This document shows positions 45,902 to 55,384 of a stretch of DNA of 64,000 bases, one piece after another. The stretch comes from CAYLZN01 sp964387935 (GTDB lineage: Bacteria; Acidobacteriota; Vicinamibacteria; Vicinamibacterales; JAFNAJ01). The notes under the pieces were generated by a model, which saw only the letters and a list, made by a program, of their open reading frames with translations, ran no database searches and was not told the DNA's origin. How positions within the stretch are numbered: position 1 is the first letter of the stretch; every line of letters starts with the position of its first letter. Made by a program: the position numbers and the translations under genes. The stretch covers positions 38,710 through 102,709 of the forward strand of contig CAYLZN010000001.1 in NCBI GenBank assembly GCA_964387935.1, read 5' to 3'.

Positions 45902-47050
45902 TCAGCGGAGCGGCAGCGGCACGTCCGCTGCCAGGTCGTAGACGAAGGGGAGGGCGTGGTCGTCGAGGTCGAGGGGCAACCCGAGCGCGGCAGACCGTTC
46001 CTCGATCGCCCGGTAGAGGCGCGCGCGCAGCGGCGCCAGCAGGGTGTAACTGGACGTGAGGTGCAGCAGGCGGTCCGCGAACTCGTCTTCGATCGGCTGC
46101 GTCAGCGTCGCGTGGCGCTCGGCGTACCAGTTCTCGGCCACGGTCCCGCGCTCCAGTTGCTTCCGCAGGGCGGTGAGCTGCCGATCGCGATTGATGATCT
46201 CCGGATGGTGGTTCACGCCGAGGATCCTCGGCAGGTCGTCACCTGCCTCCCGCGCCACTTCGATCATCGTCAGCGCGTTGCCAGGAGGGCCGCCCGGACC
46301 CAGCGTCTCCCAGGCCAGCGGCACCACGCGCCCGAAGGCTCTGGTCGGGATGAGGTCGTAGAGGCGGCTGTCGAGCACGCGGAAGCGGCGGTGATCGGGC
46401 AACTGCTCCGCGAAGCGTGCGAACCAGGGATGGCGCAGGGCTTCGGCCGTGAGGATGTTCTCCACGATGCCGGCGCTCTTGCCGCCCTTGGCCGGTGGAC
46501 GGAGGACGGCCTCGGCGAGGCCGAGCCAGCGGCACATGACGCCGAAGGTGTGACACACCCCGAACAGCGAGGCGGTGGCGTGGGCGGCGATCTCGTCGAA
46601 GAGCGTGAACAGCCGGGGCTCCCAGCCCGGATCCTCGGCGATGCCCTGGGAGCCCGGATCGATACCGTCGTTCTTCCTCGGATCCAGGTGCCCCGGCCCG
46701 CCGGTCCCGAGGTAGACCTCGTGCCGTCCCCCAGGGCCCTCCGGGAGGGCCAGCCCTCGCCGCACGTCGTACGACAGCACGCGCACGGCCATGCGGCGGT
46801 CGAGCAACGGCTCGTGCAGGTCACAGACCACGTCCTGGATGGCGTGACACAAGGCGTCATGCCCCAGGTTGGGCCACCCGTGGTGCATGTCGAGGAGGGC
46901 GACGTCGATGATCCGGGGGTCGGCGGGCGGAACCTCGCCGGGCCGCGCGACGCGTGCGAACTGGTAGGCTGCCGTGCCCGTCGTCGCGGCACACGCGGTG
47001 AGGCAGACGTCCGCGCCCCGCCGGGACCGGTACATGCAGTCGAACGGCAT
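45902..47050 (-). CDS. Class I glutamine amidotransferase-like protein
   Basis: 382 residues. IIDVALLDMHHGWPNLGHDAL opens a class I amidotransferase fold; SLFGVCHTFGVMCRWLG carries the nucleophilic Cys and ILGVNHHPEIIN the catalytic His and Glu. It could supply ammonia for amidation by a neighbouring ligase, or hydrolyse a gamma-glutamyl product. The C-terminal 120 residues are extra compared with simple glutaminase domains. Two bases after the stop of the permuted ATP-grasp gene. Confidence 0.78.
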   Translation of the reverse strand: MPFDCMYRSRRGADVCLTACAATTGTAAYQFARVARPGEVPPADPRIIDVALLDMHHGWPNLGHDALCHAIQDVVCDLHEPLLDRRMAVRVLSYDVRRGLALPEGPGGRHEVYLGTGGPGHLDPRKNDGIDPGSQGIAEDPGWEPRLFTLFDEIAAHATASLFGVCHTFGVMCRWLGLAEAVLRPPAKGGKSAGIVENILTAEALRHPWFARFAEQLPDHRRFRVLDSRLYDLIPTRAFGRVVPLAWETLGPGGPPGNALTMIEVAREAGDDLPRILGVNHHPEIINRDRQLTALRKQLERGTVAENWYAERHATLTQPIEDEFADRLLHLTSSYTLLAPLRARLYRAIEERSAALGLPLDLDDHALPFVYDLAADVPLPLR

Positions 47051-47052
47051 GG

Positions 47053-48441
47053 CTAGGAGTGCCCACCTCCGGCGCGCGGCGACACGACGAACGACGGGAC
47101 CTGGCCCCCGCCGGACGTGACGTTGGCCAGCCCGCTTCCGCTCAGGCGCGTCAGGAACCCCGCGAGCCGGCCGCGGAACAGGTAGGGGGCGAAGTCCACG
47201 AGCATGTCGCGGAGCGTCACCGCGTGCGGCGTCTCCACGTAAGGGAAGACCTCACGACGGACCTGGATGCGCCGCTGGACGACCCACGATCCGGCCGGCT
47301 CGGAGAGCGCACGGCCGAGTGTCGCATCCCACGTCGAGGCGTTGCACTCCCAGCCGAGCACCACGCCGGCGCCTCCGTACTCGTCGTTGGGCTTGATGAC
47401 GAGCGTCTCCCGCGCCTGGCGTGCGAACTCGAGCAGGTCGACGACTCGTCCTTCGTGGGACGTCGTACGGCCGTCCGTCACGAGGCGCGTCCACGGCACG
47501 TGCGCCGCGGCCAGCGCCTGCTGGTCCGCGTCGAACAGGTGGTCCCAGGCGGGATCGGTGAGCACCGCGAAGAACGCCTTCTTGTGCGGGACCTTGCAGC
47601 GGAACGTGTTGGCCATGCACACGGCCCGGGCCCGGTACGCCTCGACGATCGCCTGGCAGTCCGTCGGGCGGGCCAGGATGTCGTTGATGAGCACGCGTCG
47701 GTACAGCAAGTCGATCGGTCGTCCCTCGGCGACGAGCCGCCGGCCATCGAAGGTCAGCTCGCGCGGATCCGCGACGAGCGTGGGCACGCCCAGCCGCTCG
47801 AACCGTTCGCGCAGGATCTGGAACTCGTTCCAGGTGGGCACGTCGCGAAAGTCCACGATCGCGACCTGCGGCGGGTCGGCGGTGCCCCCCCACTCCCGGT
47901 AGCTCGCGAGCAGCGCCTCGAGGAGGGCCTCGGACAGCCCGAACGGCTCCGCGGTGAACCGCTCGCGAAAGCGAGCCATCAGGGGCAACGCGTCGAACTG
48001 CTCGGCCAGGACCTGGGTGTACCCCAGGCCGGCGGGTGATTCGGCGTTGTACTCCGCGAACATCAGCGAGTCGGGCAACAGGAACGCGTCGAGCCGCGAG
48101 GCCGTCGACGCCGTGGCGTACCCGGGATCCAGGGCCACGAGCTGGCGTTCAGCCTCGGTGAGGCCCACGGCGTCCATCAGCGCCGGCTGGGACATCGCCG
48201 CCTGCACCACGCGCTCTCCCATGCGCGCGAGGCCCTCGGCCACCCGCGCGACGCGGGCGACATCTGCGGGCTCGAGGAAGAACGGCCGCAGGAACGGGCA
48301 ATTGAGCCGGTCGCCGAACGTCAGTCGCGCGTCGCGCATCCGGGTGGCAAAGGCCTGCCACCACGCCTCGGACAGCTCGACGTCCGGCCGCAGCAGTCCG
48401 TGCCAGTACTCGATCGCGTGCTGGCCCATGGCGCCCGTCAC
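47053..48441 (-). CDS. Circularly permuted ATP-grasp ligase
   Basis: 462 residues; GTG 48441 is preferred since it overlaps the upstream stop (GTGA), with ATG 48429 as alternative. SLMFAEYNAESPAG is the metal-binding Glu/Asn element that in permuted ATP-grasp proteins precedes the nucleotide-binding part, and TLVIKPNDEYGGAGVVLGWE is the glycine-rich ATP loop. An HKKAFFAVLTDPAWDHLF segment is also typical of the family. Permuted ATP-grasp enzymes usually join amino acids or peptides by amide bonds. Confidence 0.8.
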   Translation of the reverse strand: MTGAMGQHAIEYWHGLLRPDVELSEAWWQAFATRMRDARLTFGDRLNCPFLRPFFLEPADVARVARVAEGLARMGERVVQAAMSQPALMDAVGLTEAERQLVALDPGYATASTASRLDAFLLPDSLMFAEYNAESPAGLGYTQVLAEQFDALPLMARFRERFTAEPFGLSEALLEALLASYREWGGTADPPQVAIVDFRDVPTWNEFQILRERFERLGVPTLVADPRELTFDGRRLVAEGRPIDLLYRRVLINDILARPTDCQAIVEAYRARAVCMANTFRCKVPHKKAFFAVLTDPAWDHLFDADQQALAAAHVPWTRLVTDGRTTSHEGRVVDLLEFARQARETLVIKPNDEYGGAGVVLGWECNASTWDATLGRALSEPAGSWVVQRRIQVRREVFPYVETPHAVTLRDMLVDFAPYLFRGRLAGFLTRLSGSGLANVTSGGGQVPSFVVSPRAGGGHS

Positions 48442-49400
48442 CGCGGCTGGCCCACGACGCCAGCGGGCGTACCGAGGCCGATCATCTGCTCCCAGGCCGG
48501 CCACGGCGTGGTCGGGTCGTAGTTGACGGCGCGATCGATCACGAGTTTCGACATCCGGTCGAGCACGAGCTCGAAGTAGTGCTCGGTGATCCGGTCCCGC
48601 TCGAAGTCCGGCGCCGGGTTGAGGAAGTCGATCGCGTAGGGCACCCCATCCTGCACCGCGAACTCGATCGTGTTCATCTCGTAGCCGAGCGCCTCGTTGA
48701 TCGTCCGGGCGTCCTTCACGATGCGGGCGCCGAGGTCCGCGTCCAGGTACTCGTGATCGACGATGTAGCGGCGCTCGTGCGGATCGTAGTGCACGGGCGT
48801 GATGTCCGTCTTGCCGAACGTGAAGCAGCGGACGTACTTGTCGAAGCGGACGAACTCCTGCAGCGTCATGCAGTACGGCGCGGTGCCGTCGTAGGCCGCG
48901 ATCAACTCCTGGGCATTGTGGACCTTGTAGACGTGCTTCCAGCCGCCGCCCGCAAAGGGCTTCAGGATGGCCGGACGCCCCACGTAGTCCAGCAACGTCT
49001 CCCAGTCCAGCGGGTACTCGAGGTTCCGCAACGACTCCGGCAGGATGTCCACGCCAGGCGGGTACCCCTTCTGCGGCAGGAGGACCGTCTTCGGGATGGC
49101 GACACCGAGCTTCGCCATGACGGCGTAGTTGAAGAACTTGTCGTCAGCCGTCCACCAGAACGGGTTGTTGATGACGTAGGTCCCTTCGAGGACGGCATGC
49201 TTGAGGTATCCCCGGTAGTAGTCCACCTCGTGCGAAATACGATCGACGATGACCTTGTAGCGCGCCGGCTCGCCCATCCGCGTGCCGGCGAGCGACACGT
49301 ATTCTGCCGTGACGCCGTGGGGCTTGCCGAGTGTGTTGACGCGCGCGAGGAAGGCGGGAGGAAACGCGTGCTCACGGCCGACGAGCAACCCGATCTTCAT
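48438..49400 (-). CDS. RimK-like ATP-grasp ligase
   Basis: 320 residues from ATG 49400 (AGGTG upstream; GTG 49406 possible). N-terminal MKIGLLVGREHAFPPAFLARVN, then ILKPFAGGGWKHVYKV (ATP loop), LQEFVRFDKYVRCF, and AIDFLNPAPDFE with the Asp/Asn metal ligands. Carboxylate-amine ligase of unknown substrate. It begins six bases after the UAG that ends the extended rhodanese frame, which ties the rhodanese to the ligase operon. Confidence 0.83.
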   Translation of the reverse strand: MKIGLLVGREHAFPPAFLARVNTLGKPHGVTAEYVSLAGTRMGEPARYKVIVDRISHEVDYYRGYLKHAVLEGTYVINNPFWWTADDKFFNYAVMAKLGVAIPKTVLLPQKGYPPGVDILPESLRNLEYPLDWETLLDYVGRPAILKPFAGGGWKHVYKVHNAQELIAAYDGTAPYCMTLQEFVRFDKYVRCFTFGKTDITPVHYDPHERRYIVDHEYLDADLGARIVKDARTINEALGYEMNTIEFAVQDGVPYAIDFLNPAPDFERDRITEHYFELVLDRMSKLVIDRAVNYDPTTPWPAWEQMIGLGTPAGVVGQPR

Positions 49401-49406
49401 GGACAC

Positions 49407-49859
49407 CTACTTCGGATTGGGACCGCTGACGACCTGGCCGTTCGCGCTGGTCCAGGCATTGAGACCCCCCACGAGCGCGCGCGGGTTCCTGACACCGGCC
49501 TGCTGCAACAAGAACGCCGCACGGGCGCTCGTCTGCTCGGCCGGTCACGTGCAGTACGTCACCACGGCCCGATCCACACCCCGCCACTCGGGCGCCCGCC
49601 TGGCGACCCAGTCGAGGGGCACGTGGAGTGCCCCGGGGATGTGACCCTGCTCGTACGCGTCGCGGGGACGGACGTCGATCACGATCACCGTGCCGGCATC
49701 GTGCAGTTTCTTGAACTCTGCCACCGAAATGCGGCCAGCCGCGGCCGACTCGATGGACTGCCCCGTGGACGTGGCCTGGGCGCCTGCATCGGGCACCAGC
49801 ACAGCCCAGGAGCCGGCCGCGAAGACGCCCGCGGCCATCGCAAGGCGGAATCGCCTCAT
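49407..49859 (-). CDS. Exported rhodanese-like sulfurtransferase with in-frame UGA (candidate selenoprotein)
   Basis: Start ATG 49859, with GGAGGG upstream. A signal peptide (RLAMAAGVFAAGSWAVLVPDAGA) and rhodanese domain (VIVIDVRPRDAYEQGHIPGALHVPLDW) run to VVTYCT, where a TGA (49545-49547) falls at codon 105. The same frame then reads PAEQTSARAAFLLQQAGV and ALVGGLNAWTSANG before TAG, i.e. the rest of the domain, including the C-terminal GG-AW signature. Relatives with a YCxCP active-site loop carry Cys at the UGA position, so the site reads Cys103-Thr-Sec105-Pro. Translated as Sec the protein has 150 residues. Alternative: a nonsense mutation leaving a 104-residue fragment. Confidence 0.75.
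49495..49544 (-). promoter_or_regulatory. Candidate SECIS element of the rhodanese gene
   Basis: Directly after the UGA the minus strand reads CCGGCC, which pairs with GGCCGG 38 bases later. Inside it GCagACG pairs with CGTGC around a 6-base loop AGCGCC whose second base is G; 15 bases separate UGA from the loop. This resembles the bacterial SECIS layout but the upper stem is short and was judged by eye. Confidence 0.4.
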
Positions 49860-49906
49860 GAACCCTCCCTCCCGGAATTCGACGTGTCGTCCGGAACAAG
49901 GGAGAA

Positions 49907-49912
49907 ATTGTA
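49907..49912 (-). promoter_or_regulatory. Possible -10 box of the rhodanese/ATP-grasp operon
   Basis: TACAAT on the minus strand, 48 bases before ATG 49859. No matching -35 hexamer is evident. Confidence 0.35.
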
Positions 49913-49973
49913 GATCAGGTTTCGGAGGGCCGGCCCGTCGGGACCGGAAATGAAGGGTGGGACGACGAACCCC

Positions 49974-50000
49974 GGGGCGGCGGCCCTGCGCCGCCGCCCC
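49974..50000. terminator. Terminator hairpin of the malic enzyme gene
   Basis: GGGGCGGCGG (49974-49983) pairs perfectly with CCGCCGCCCC (49991-50000) around a 7-base loop, ten bases beyond the malic enzyme stop. There is no T tract. Confidence 0.55.
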
Positions 50001-50010
50001 TGAACGCCCA

Positions 50011-52326
50011 CTACCGTCCGGTCGTCGCAAGGACGGGTTCGGTCGCCACAAACGAGGTGGGCGGTCCGTCGCCATACAGGTACGCCATGACTGCCGCGAT
50101 GGCCGCCAGGTTGACGATGTCGGTCACGGTCGTGCCGTGCTGGAGCACGGAAATGGGCTTTCGCATCCCCATCAGGATCGGCCCGATGGACTCGGCGCGG
50201 CCGAGCCGATGCACCAGCTTGTAGCCGATGTTGCCGGCGGCGAGATTCGGAAACACCAGCACGTTGGCGTCACCCTTGACGCGTGAATGCGGGTAGTTCT
50301 CCTTGACGATCTCCTCGACGACGGCCGTGTCGAGGTGCATTTCGCCGTCTACGATCAATTCGGGCCGCAGCCGGCGCACGATCTCGACGGCCTTCGCGAC
50401 GCGCTCGGCTTCGGGGTGCCGGACGGAGCCGAAGCTCGAGAACGACAGTAGCGCGACGCGCGGATCGATGTCGAAGAAGCGCGCGGTGTCGGCCGCGAGG
50501 CAGGCGATCTCGGCCAGTTCCTCGGAGGTCGGGGCGATGTTGACCATCGTGTCCGCGCAGAACACGAGCCGGTCCTTGAGCACGAGCAACTGGAGCGCCG
50601 ACGCCCGGGTCACGCCGTCCCGCAACCCGATGATCTGGATCGCCGGGCGGATGGTCTCCGGGTAGGCCTGGTTCAGGCCGCCAACGAACCCGTCGGCGTC
50701 CCCTTCACGGACCATCATGAGCCCGAAGTAGGTCGGGTCCAGGACCTTGGCTGCCGCCATCGCCGGGGACATGCCCTTGCGCGCCCGGATCCGGTAGAGG
50801 GCGTCGGCGTAGTGGCCCAGGCGCGGCGAGTTGACGGGATCGATGATCTCGTAGTCGTGGAGATCGAGGCCCAGCTGCGTCGCCCGGTCGGTGATGATCT
50901 CCGCCCGCCCGAGCAGCACCGGCCGCGCGATGCGCTGATCGGCGATGGACCGTGCCGAGCGGATGATCGTCTCGCTCTCGCCCTCCGGGAACACGAGCCG
51001 GTGCGGCTCACGGCTCTGCGCCTTGTGGACGATGAGCTGCATGACCTCGCGAGACCGCCCCAGCAGGCGCTCGAGCGATTCCCGGTACGCCCCGAGATCC
51101 TTCAGCGGGCGGCGCGCCACGCCGGTCTCCATCGCGGCCTTCGCCACGGCCGGCGCCTCCCACAGCAGCACGCGCGGGTCGAACGGCTTCGGGATCAGGT
51201 ACTCCTTGCCGAACTGCAGCCGCTTCAGCCCGTAGGCCTTGAGCACCTGGTCCGGCACGTCCTCGCGGGCCAGGTCGGCGAGCGCGTGGGCGGCCGCGAG
51301 CTTCATCTCGTCGTTGATCGCCCTGGCCCGCACGTCGAGCGCGCCTCGGAAGATGAACGGGAACCCGAGGACGTTGTTGACCTGGTTCGGGTAGTCCGAC
51401 CGCCCCGTCGCCATGATCACGTCGTCCCGCGTCTCGACGGCGAGCTCGTAGGTGATCTCCGGGTCCGGGTTCGCCATCGCGAAGACGATGGGCTTGTCGG
51501 CCATCGACTTCAGCATGGCCGGCGTCACGAGGTCCTTGGCCGACACACCCACGAACACGTCCGCGCCGCGCATCGCATCGTCGAGCGTGCGCATGTCGGT
51601 GTCGACCGCGTAGCGCTCCTTGTACGGGTTCATCTTGGCGGTGCGGCCCTTGTAGATGACGCCGACCGTGTCCACCATCACCACGTTCTCGCGCCTGACG
51701 CCGAGCTTCAGGTACATGTCGGCGCAGGCGATCCCCGCCGCGCCCGCGCCCGAGAAGATCACCTTGACCTGATCGATCTTCTTCCCCACCAGTTCCAGCG
51801 CGTTGAGCAGCGCGGCCCCGGAGATGATCGCGGTGCCGTGCTGGTCGTCGTGGAACACGGGAATGTTCATCTGCTGCTTGAGCGTCTCCTCGATGTAGAA
51901 GCACTCCGGCGCCTTGATGTCCTCGAGGTTGATCCCGCCGAAGGTCGGCTCGAGCGCCTTGACGATGCGGACGATCTCCTCGGGATCGTGGGTGTTCAGC
52001 TCGATGTCGAAGACGTCGATGTCCGCAAAGCGCTTGAAGAGGACGCCCTTGCCCTCCATGACGGGCTTCCCCGCCAGCGCGCCGATGTCCCCGAGACCGA
52101 GGACGGCCGTGCCGTTCGAGACGACGGCCACGAGGTTGCCCTTGCCCGTGTAGTGGTACGCGGCCTCCGGGTCCTTCTCGATCGCCAGACACGGGCGGGC
52201 GACCCCGGGCGTGTAGGCCAGCGAGAGGTCGCGCTGGGTGAGACAGGGTTTGGACGTGGTGACCTCGAGCTTCCCGGGTCGGGGCCTTTCGTGGTACTCG
52301 AACACGTCCTCATCGCGGATCAACAT
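50011..52326 (-). CDS. maeB: NADP-type malic enzyme with phosphotransacetylase-like C-terminal domain
   Basis: 771 residues from ATG 52326 (AGGAG upstream). The N-terminal half has [48 protein letters not shown] and the [15 protein letters not shown] dinucleotide loop; the C-terminal 330 residues ([34 protein letters not shown]) are the Pta-like regulatory domain of MaeB. Converts malate to pyruvate and CO2, often controlled by acetyl-CoA. Lies 25 bases downstream of the NtrC-type regulator and may share its transcript. Confidence 0.93.
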   Translation of the reverse strand: MLIRDEDVFEYHERPRPGKLEVTTSKPCLTQRDLSLAYTPGVARPCLAIEKDPEAAYHYTGKGNLVAVVSNGTAVLGLGDIGALAGKPVMEGKGVLFKRFADIDVFDIELNTHDPEEIVRIVKALEPTFGGINLEDIKAPECFYIEETLKQQMNIPVFHDDQHGTAIISGAALLNALELVGKKIDQVKVIFSGAGAAGIACADMYLKLGVRRENVVMVDTVGVIYKGRTAKMNPYKERYAVDTDMRTLDDAMRGADVFVGVSAKDLVTPAMLKSMADKPIVFAMANPDPEITYELAVETRDDVIMATGRSDYPNQVNNVLGFPFIFRGALDVRARAINDEMKLAAAHALADLAREDVPDQVLKAYGLKRLQFGKEYLIPKPFDPRVLLWEAPAVAKAAMETGVARRPLKDLGAYRESLERLLGRSREVMQLIVHKAQSREPHRLVFPEGESETIIRSARSIADQRIARPVLLGRAEIITDRATQLGLDLHDYEIIDPVNSPRLGHYADALYRIRARKGMSPAMAAAKVLDPTYFGLMMVREGDADGFVGGLNQAYPETIRPAIQIIGLRDGVTRASALQLLVLKDRLVFCADTMVNIAPTSEELAEIACLAADTARFFDIDPRVALLSFSSFGSVRHPEAERVAKAVEIVRRLRPELIVDGEMHLDTAVVEEIVKENYPHSRVKGDANVLVFPNLAAGNIGYKLVHRLGRAESIGPILMGMRKPISVLQHGTTVTDIVNLAAIAAVMAYLYGDGPPTSFVATEPVLATTGR

Positions 52327-52351
52327 GACGAGACTCCTTGGAACGAGGCGG

Positions 52352-53755
52352 TCACTTGGCGCCTTCCTCGGGGCGCCCTTCCTGGCGTCCGGACGGCAGC
52401 TTGCGGTAGATGGTGCGCGCCGCGATGCCAAGCAGTTCCGCCGCGCGCTGCTTGTTGCCGCCGGTGGTCTTCAGGGTTTCTTCGATGAGCCGGCGCTCGA
52501 CCTCCTCGAGCGGCGTGCCCACCGGAATCTGGATCGTGCTGCCCTCGTCGGGGCCCGGGGCCGTGCGCCCTCGCGTCAGGCCAGACACCGCCGCAGGCAG
52601 GTGCTCGCAGTTCACGGTCCGCCCCGGCGAGAGCACGACCGCGCGCTCGACGGCGTGCTCCAGTTCCCGGACGTTGCCCGGCCAGTGGTAGGCCGCCAGG
52701 CGATCGAGACAGGAGGGGGAGAAGGTGTCCGCAGACTTCCCGTTGCGCGCCGCGTGAAGCCTGAGGAAGTGGTTGGCCAGCAGCGGGATGTCTTCACGAC
52801 GCTCGCGGAGAGGCGGCACGCTGACCATGATGACGTTCAGGCGGTAGTACAGGTCCTCGCGAAACCGCCCGGCCTTGACCTCCTGCTCGAGGTCGACGTT
52901 GGTGGCCGCGATGATCCGGCAGTCGGCCCTCAGCGTGCGCGTGCTGCCGAGCGGTTCGAACGTCCCATCCTGGAGAACACGCAGCAGCTTCACCTGCACG
53001 GCGAGGCTCGTCGTCCCGACCTCGTCGAGGAACAGCGTGCCCTTGTGGGCCAGGGAGAACCGCCCGTCGCGGCGCCCGACGGCCCCCGTGAACGCTCCGC
53101 GTTCGTAGCCGAACAGTTCCGCCTCGAGCAGCGTCTCCGGCAGCGCCGCGCAGTTGACCTTCACCAGCGCCTGGGCCCGGCGCGGGCTGAGTCGATGGAT
53201 CGCCTCGGCCACGAGCTCCTTGCCGGTGCCGCTCTCACCCGTGATCAGGACGGTGGCGCTGCTGGGCGCGACCTGCTCCGCCATCTGCAGGATCTGGCGG
53301 ATCGCGGGGCTCTGCCCGATGATCCGCACCCCGGGCTGTGCACTCCGGTCCGCCAGCTCCACGCGGAGCCGGCGGTTCTCGGCGGCCAGGGCCTGGCGCT
53401 CGAGCGCACGCGCCACGACGCGTTCGAGCTCGGCGCGCTTGAACGGCTTCGTGAGGAAGTCGTAGGCGCCCTGCTTGATCGCGTCCACGGCCAGCGGAAT
53501 GTTGCCGAACGCGGTGATCAGCACGACCTCCAGGTCCGGCGCGATCACCCGCGCCTGCCGCATCAGTTCGAGGCCGTCACCGTCTGGCAGCTTGAAGTCC
53601 GTCACCAGCAGATCGAAGGACCCCTCGGTGAGCCAGTCGAGGGCCTTCGCGACCGACCCGCAGCCCTCTACCGCGTAGCCCGACCGCTGCAGGACCTTGC
53701 TCAACGAGACGCGCAGCTCGTCCTCGTCGTCCACGACGAGGATGCGGGGCGTCAC
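52352..53755 (-). CDS. Sigma54-dependent response regulator (NtrC family)
   Basis: 467 residues from GTG 53755, overlapping the kinase stop (GTGA). Receiver domain with [13 protein letters not shown], phosphoacceptor Asp in [11 protein letters not shown] and a conserved Lys in TKPFKR; AAA+ domain with GESGTGKE (Walker A), [13 protein letters not shown] (sigma54 contact) and GTLFLDEVG (Walker B); Fis-type helix-turn-helix [22 protein letters not shown]. Best candidate activator of the divergent decaheme cytochrome operon. Confidence 0.93.
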   Translation of the reverse strand: MTPRILVVDDEDELRVSLSKVLQRSGYAVEGCGSVAKALDWLTEGSFDLLVTDFKLPDGDGLELMRQARVIAPDLEVVLITAFGNIPLAVDAIKQGAYDFLTKPFKRAELERVVARALERQALAAENRRLRVELADRSAQPGVRIIGQSPAIRQILQMAEQVAPSSATVLITGESGTGKELVAEAIHRLSPRRAQALVKVNCAALPETLLEAELFGYERGAFTGAVGRRDGRFSLAHKGTLFLDEVGTTSLAVQVKLLRVLQDGTFEPLGSTRTLRADCRIIAATNVDLEQEVKAGRFREDLYYRLNVIMVSVPPLRERREDIPLLANHFLRLHAARNGKSADTFSPSCLDRLAAYHWPGNVRELEHAVERAVVLSPGRTVNCEHLPAAVSGLTRGRTAPGPDEGSTIQIPVGTPLEEVERRLIEETLKTTGGNKQRAAELLGIAARTIYRKLPSGRQEGRPEEGAK

Positions 53756-54978
53756 GAGTGCGCTCCAGCGGCCGCGAGTTCGACCCTGGATGCCGCCACG
53801 AGATCGTCGGCTGCGCCACGGACCTCTGCCAGCGGCAGCCGCACACGGAAGCAGGCGCCGCCTTCGGACGTCACATCGATCGTGCCGTCGTGCTCCTGGA
53901 CGATGCGCCGGACGATGGCGAGGCCGATGCCCGTGCCGTGAGGCTTCGTGCTGAAGAACGGCTCGAACACCTGCTCCCGATGTTCGGGGCGGATGCCCGG
54001 GCCCGTGTCGCGGACCGTGATGACCACGCCTCCCGGCTCGAGGGCCGTGGCGACGCGCAGCACGCCACCACCGGGCATGGCTTCGATCCCGTTGCGGACG
54101 AGGTTGAGGATGACCTGGCGGACCTGCCGCGCATCGATGTGGGCGCGCGGTTCCCCGGCGGCGAGCTGGAGATTGACCTCGACGTGCCCTCGCGAAGCCT
54201 CCCCCTGCACGAACTGCACGAGCTCGGCCACGATGGGGTTGATCGGCTGGGTCGTCCGGTCCGGCTCCGGCAGCCGGGCGAACGCGACGTATTCGTCGGT
54301 CAGCCCTTGAAGTCGGGCAGCTTCGTGCTTGATCGACCGCACGAGCGCACGCATCTCGTCGCCGCCCTGGCCGTCGGTCGCGATCTCCTCCTCCAGCAAC
54401 TCCGTGTTCAGGACGATCGAGGCCAGCGGATTGCGAACCTCGTGGGCAATCTGGGCGGCAAGCCGCGAGAACGCCGCCAGGCGCAGCCGGCGCGATTCGC
54501 ATTCGGCCACCCGCGCCCGCAGCTCGAGCTCCCCTCGCATGCGCGCGGCGTCCCGTTCCGCACGCTGTCGCCTCGAACGCGACACCACCAGCAGGTGACC
54601 GCCGACCAGCATCGTGATCACGGCCGCCAGGAACCACGGGTCGAGGCCATGGCGCAGGTGATCGATCAGCAGGAGGGCGAGCGAGGCGGCCGCCACGACC
54701 GGCACCAGCCACACGAGATGGTCCAGGCGGCCGCGCCCGGCAGACGTCGCCGTACGGGCAGCCGGCGGGGTGTCGCACTGATCGCCGGTGGATGGCGGTC
54801 CCAGGACGTCGTCACACCCGGCCCGTGATGCGGATCGCAACACGCTGTCCAGGTCCGATCGCCAGGCATTGACCACTGGCTCGGCGAGTTCCGACTCCGC
54901 AACGCGACGCCTCACGGCTTCGATGTGGCTGGTAGGCACACAACCCCCAGGCCAGAAGCCAAGCAAAGCGGACGCCAT
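53752..54978 (-). CDS. Sensor histidine kinase (NtrB-like)
   Basis: 408 residues from ATG 54978. Two hydrophobic spans (LVWLVPVVAAASLALLLI and PWFLAAVITMLVGGHLLVV) with almost no periplasmic loop, then a coiled stretch, the H-box AQIAHEVRNPLASIVLN, and the ATPase domain (NLVRNGIEAMPGG, DTGPGIRPEH, PHGTGIGLAIVRRIV). The N-terminal 110 residues are cytosolic and contain two cysteines, which might sense redox state; that is conjecture. Partner of the regulator it overlaps. Confidence 0.9.
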   Translation of the reverse strand: MASALLGFWPGGCVPTSHIEAVRRRVAESELAEPVVNAWRSDLDSVLRSASRAGCDDVLGPPSTGDQCDTPPAARTATSAGRGRLDHLVWLVPVVAAASLALLLIDHLRHGLDPWFLAAVITMLVGGHLLVVSRSRRQRAERDAARMRGELELRARVAECESRRLRLAAFSRLAAQIAHEVRNPLASIVLNTELLEEEIATDGQGGDEMRALVRSIKHEAARLQGLTDEYVAFARLPEPDRTTQPINPIVAELVQFVQGEASRGHVEVNLQLAAGEPRAHIDARQVRQVILNLVRNGIEAMPGGGVLRVATALEPGGVVITVRDTGPGIRPEHREQVFEPFFSTKPHGTGIGLAIVRRIVQEHDGTIDVTSEGGACFRVRLPLAEVRGAADDLVAASRVELAAAGAHS

Positions 54979-55074
54979 CCCCCGCCGAGTTCGACCGGTT
55001 CTGGTGCCAGGCTTCAAACTATTGATTTTGTGTGGTTTGAGGGAAATGGCGCCGGGCATGCCTCGGGTCGAATT

Positions 55075-55087
55075 TGACAGATTGTCA
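55075..55087. promoter_or_regulatory. Candidate enhancer site 1 (TGACA-N3-TGTCA)
   Basis: TGACAGATTGTCA, 5-bp inverted arms, about 235 bases upstream of the sigma54 promoter of the cytochrome operon and about 100 bases upstream of the kinase start codon. Confidence 0.5.
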
Positions 55088-55147
55088 CACCACTTCTGAG
55101 TCCGCCGGGTTTTCGGAAGCCAATCTGGCCCTGGGTCCGGCAACGCC

Positions 55148-55160
55148 TGACATTATGTCA
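55148..55160. promoter_or_regulatory. Candidate enhancer site 2 (TGACA-N3-TGTCA)
   Basis: TGACATTATGTCA, the same arms as site 1, placed 73 bases away (about seven helical turns) and about 160 bases upstream of the sigma54 promoter, a usual distance for NtrC-type activators. Confidence 0.55.
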
Positions 55161-55308
55161 CTCGACCTCCTCGCACCCTGACAAGTTGGCGTGCCAACGG
55201 CGGCCGCGCCGGGGTGCGGAGGCGACCGGGCTGGCGCAGCCAGCAGCTACGTCGTTTCCTGTCAATTACTTAGAGCTCTCCGGCCCTACCAGGGCCTGGA
55301 GGCGCCCG

Positions 55309-55324
55309 CGGCACTGCTCTTGCG
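55309..55324 (+). promoter_or_regulatory. Candidate sigma54 promoter of the decaheme cytochrome operon
   Basis: CGGCACTGCTCTTGCG fits TGGCAC-N5-TTGC; GG at 55310-55311 and GC at 55322-55323 are 10 bases apart. Transcription would begin near 55335, 50 bases before the cytochrome ATG. Confidence 0.65.
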
Positions 55325-55384
55325 ATGGGCTTGCAGTGGTACTTCCGCGTGGGGAGTACCTGCACTTATCCAGGGAGCTTTGTC

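Noticed and set aside
49545..49859. Rhodanese as a normal 104-residue protein ending at UGA
   Set aside because: It would end inside the active-site loop and leave 45 codons of conserved rhodanese sequence unexplained.
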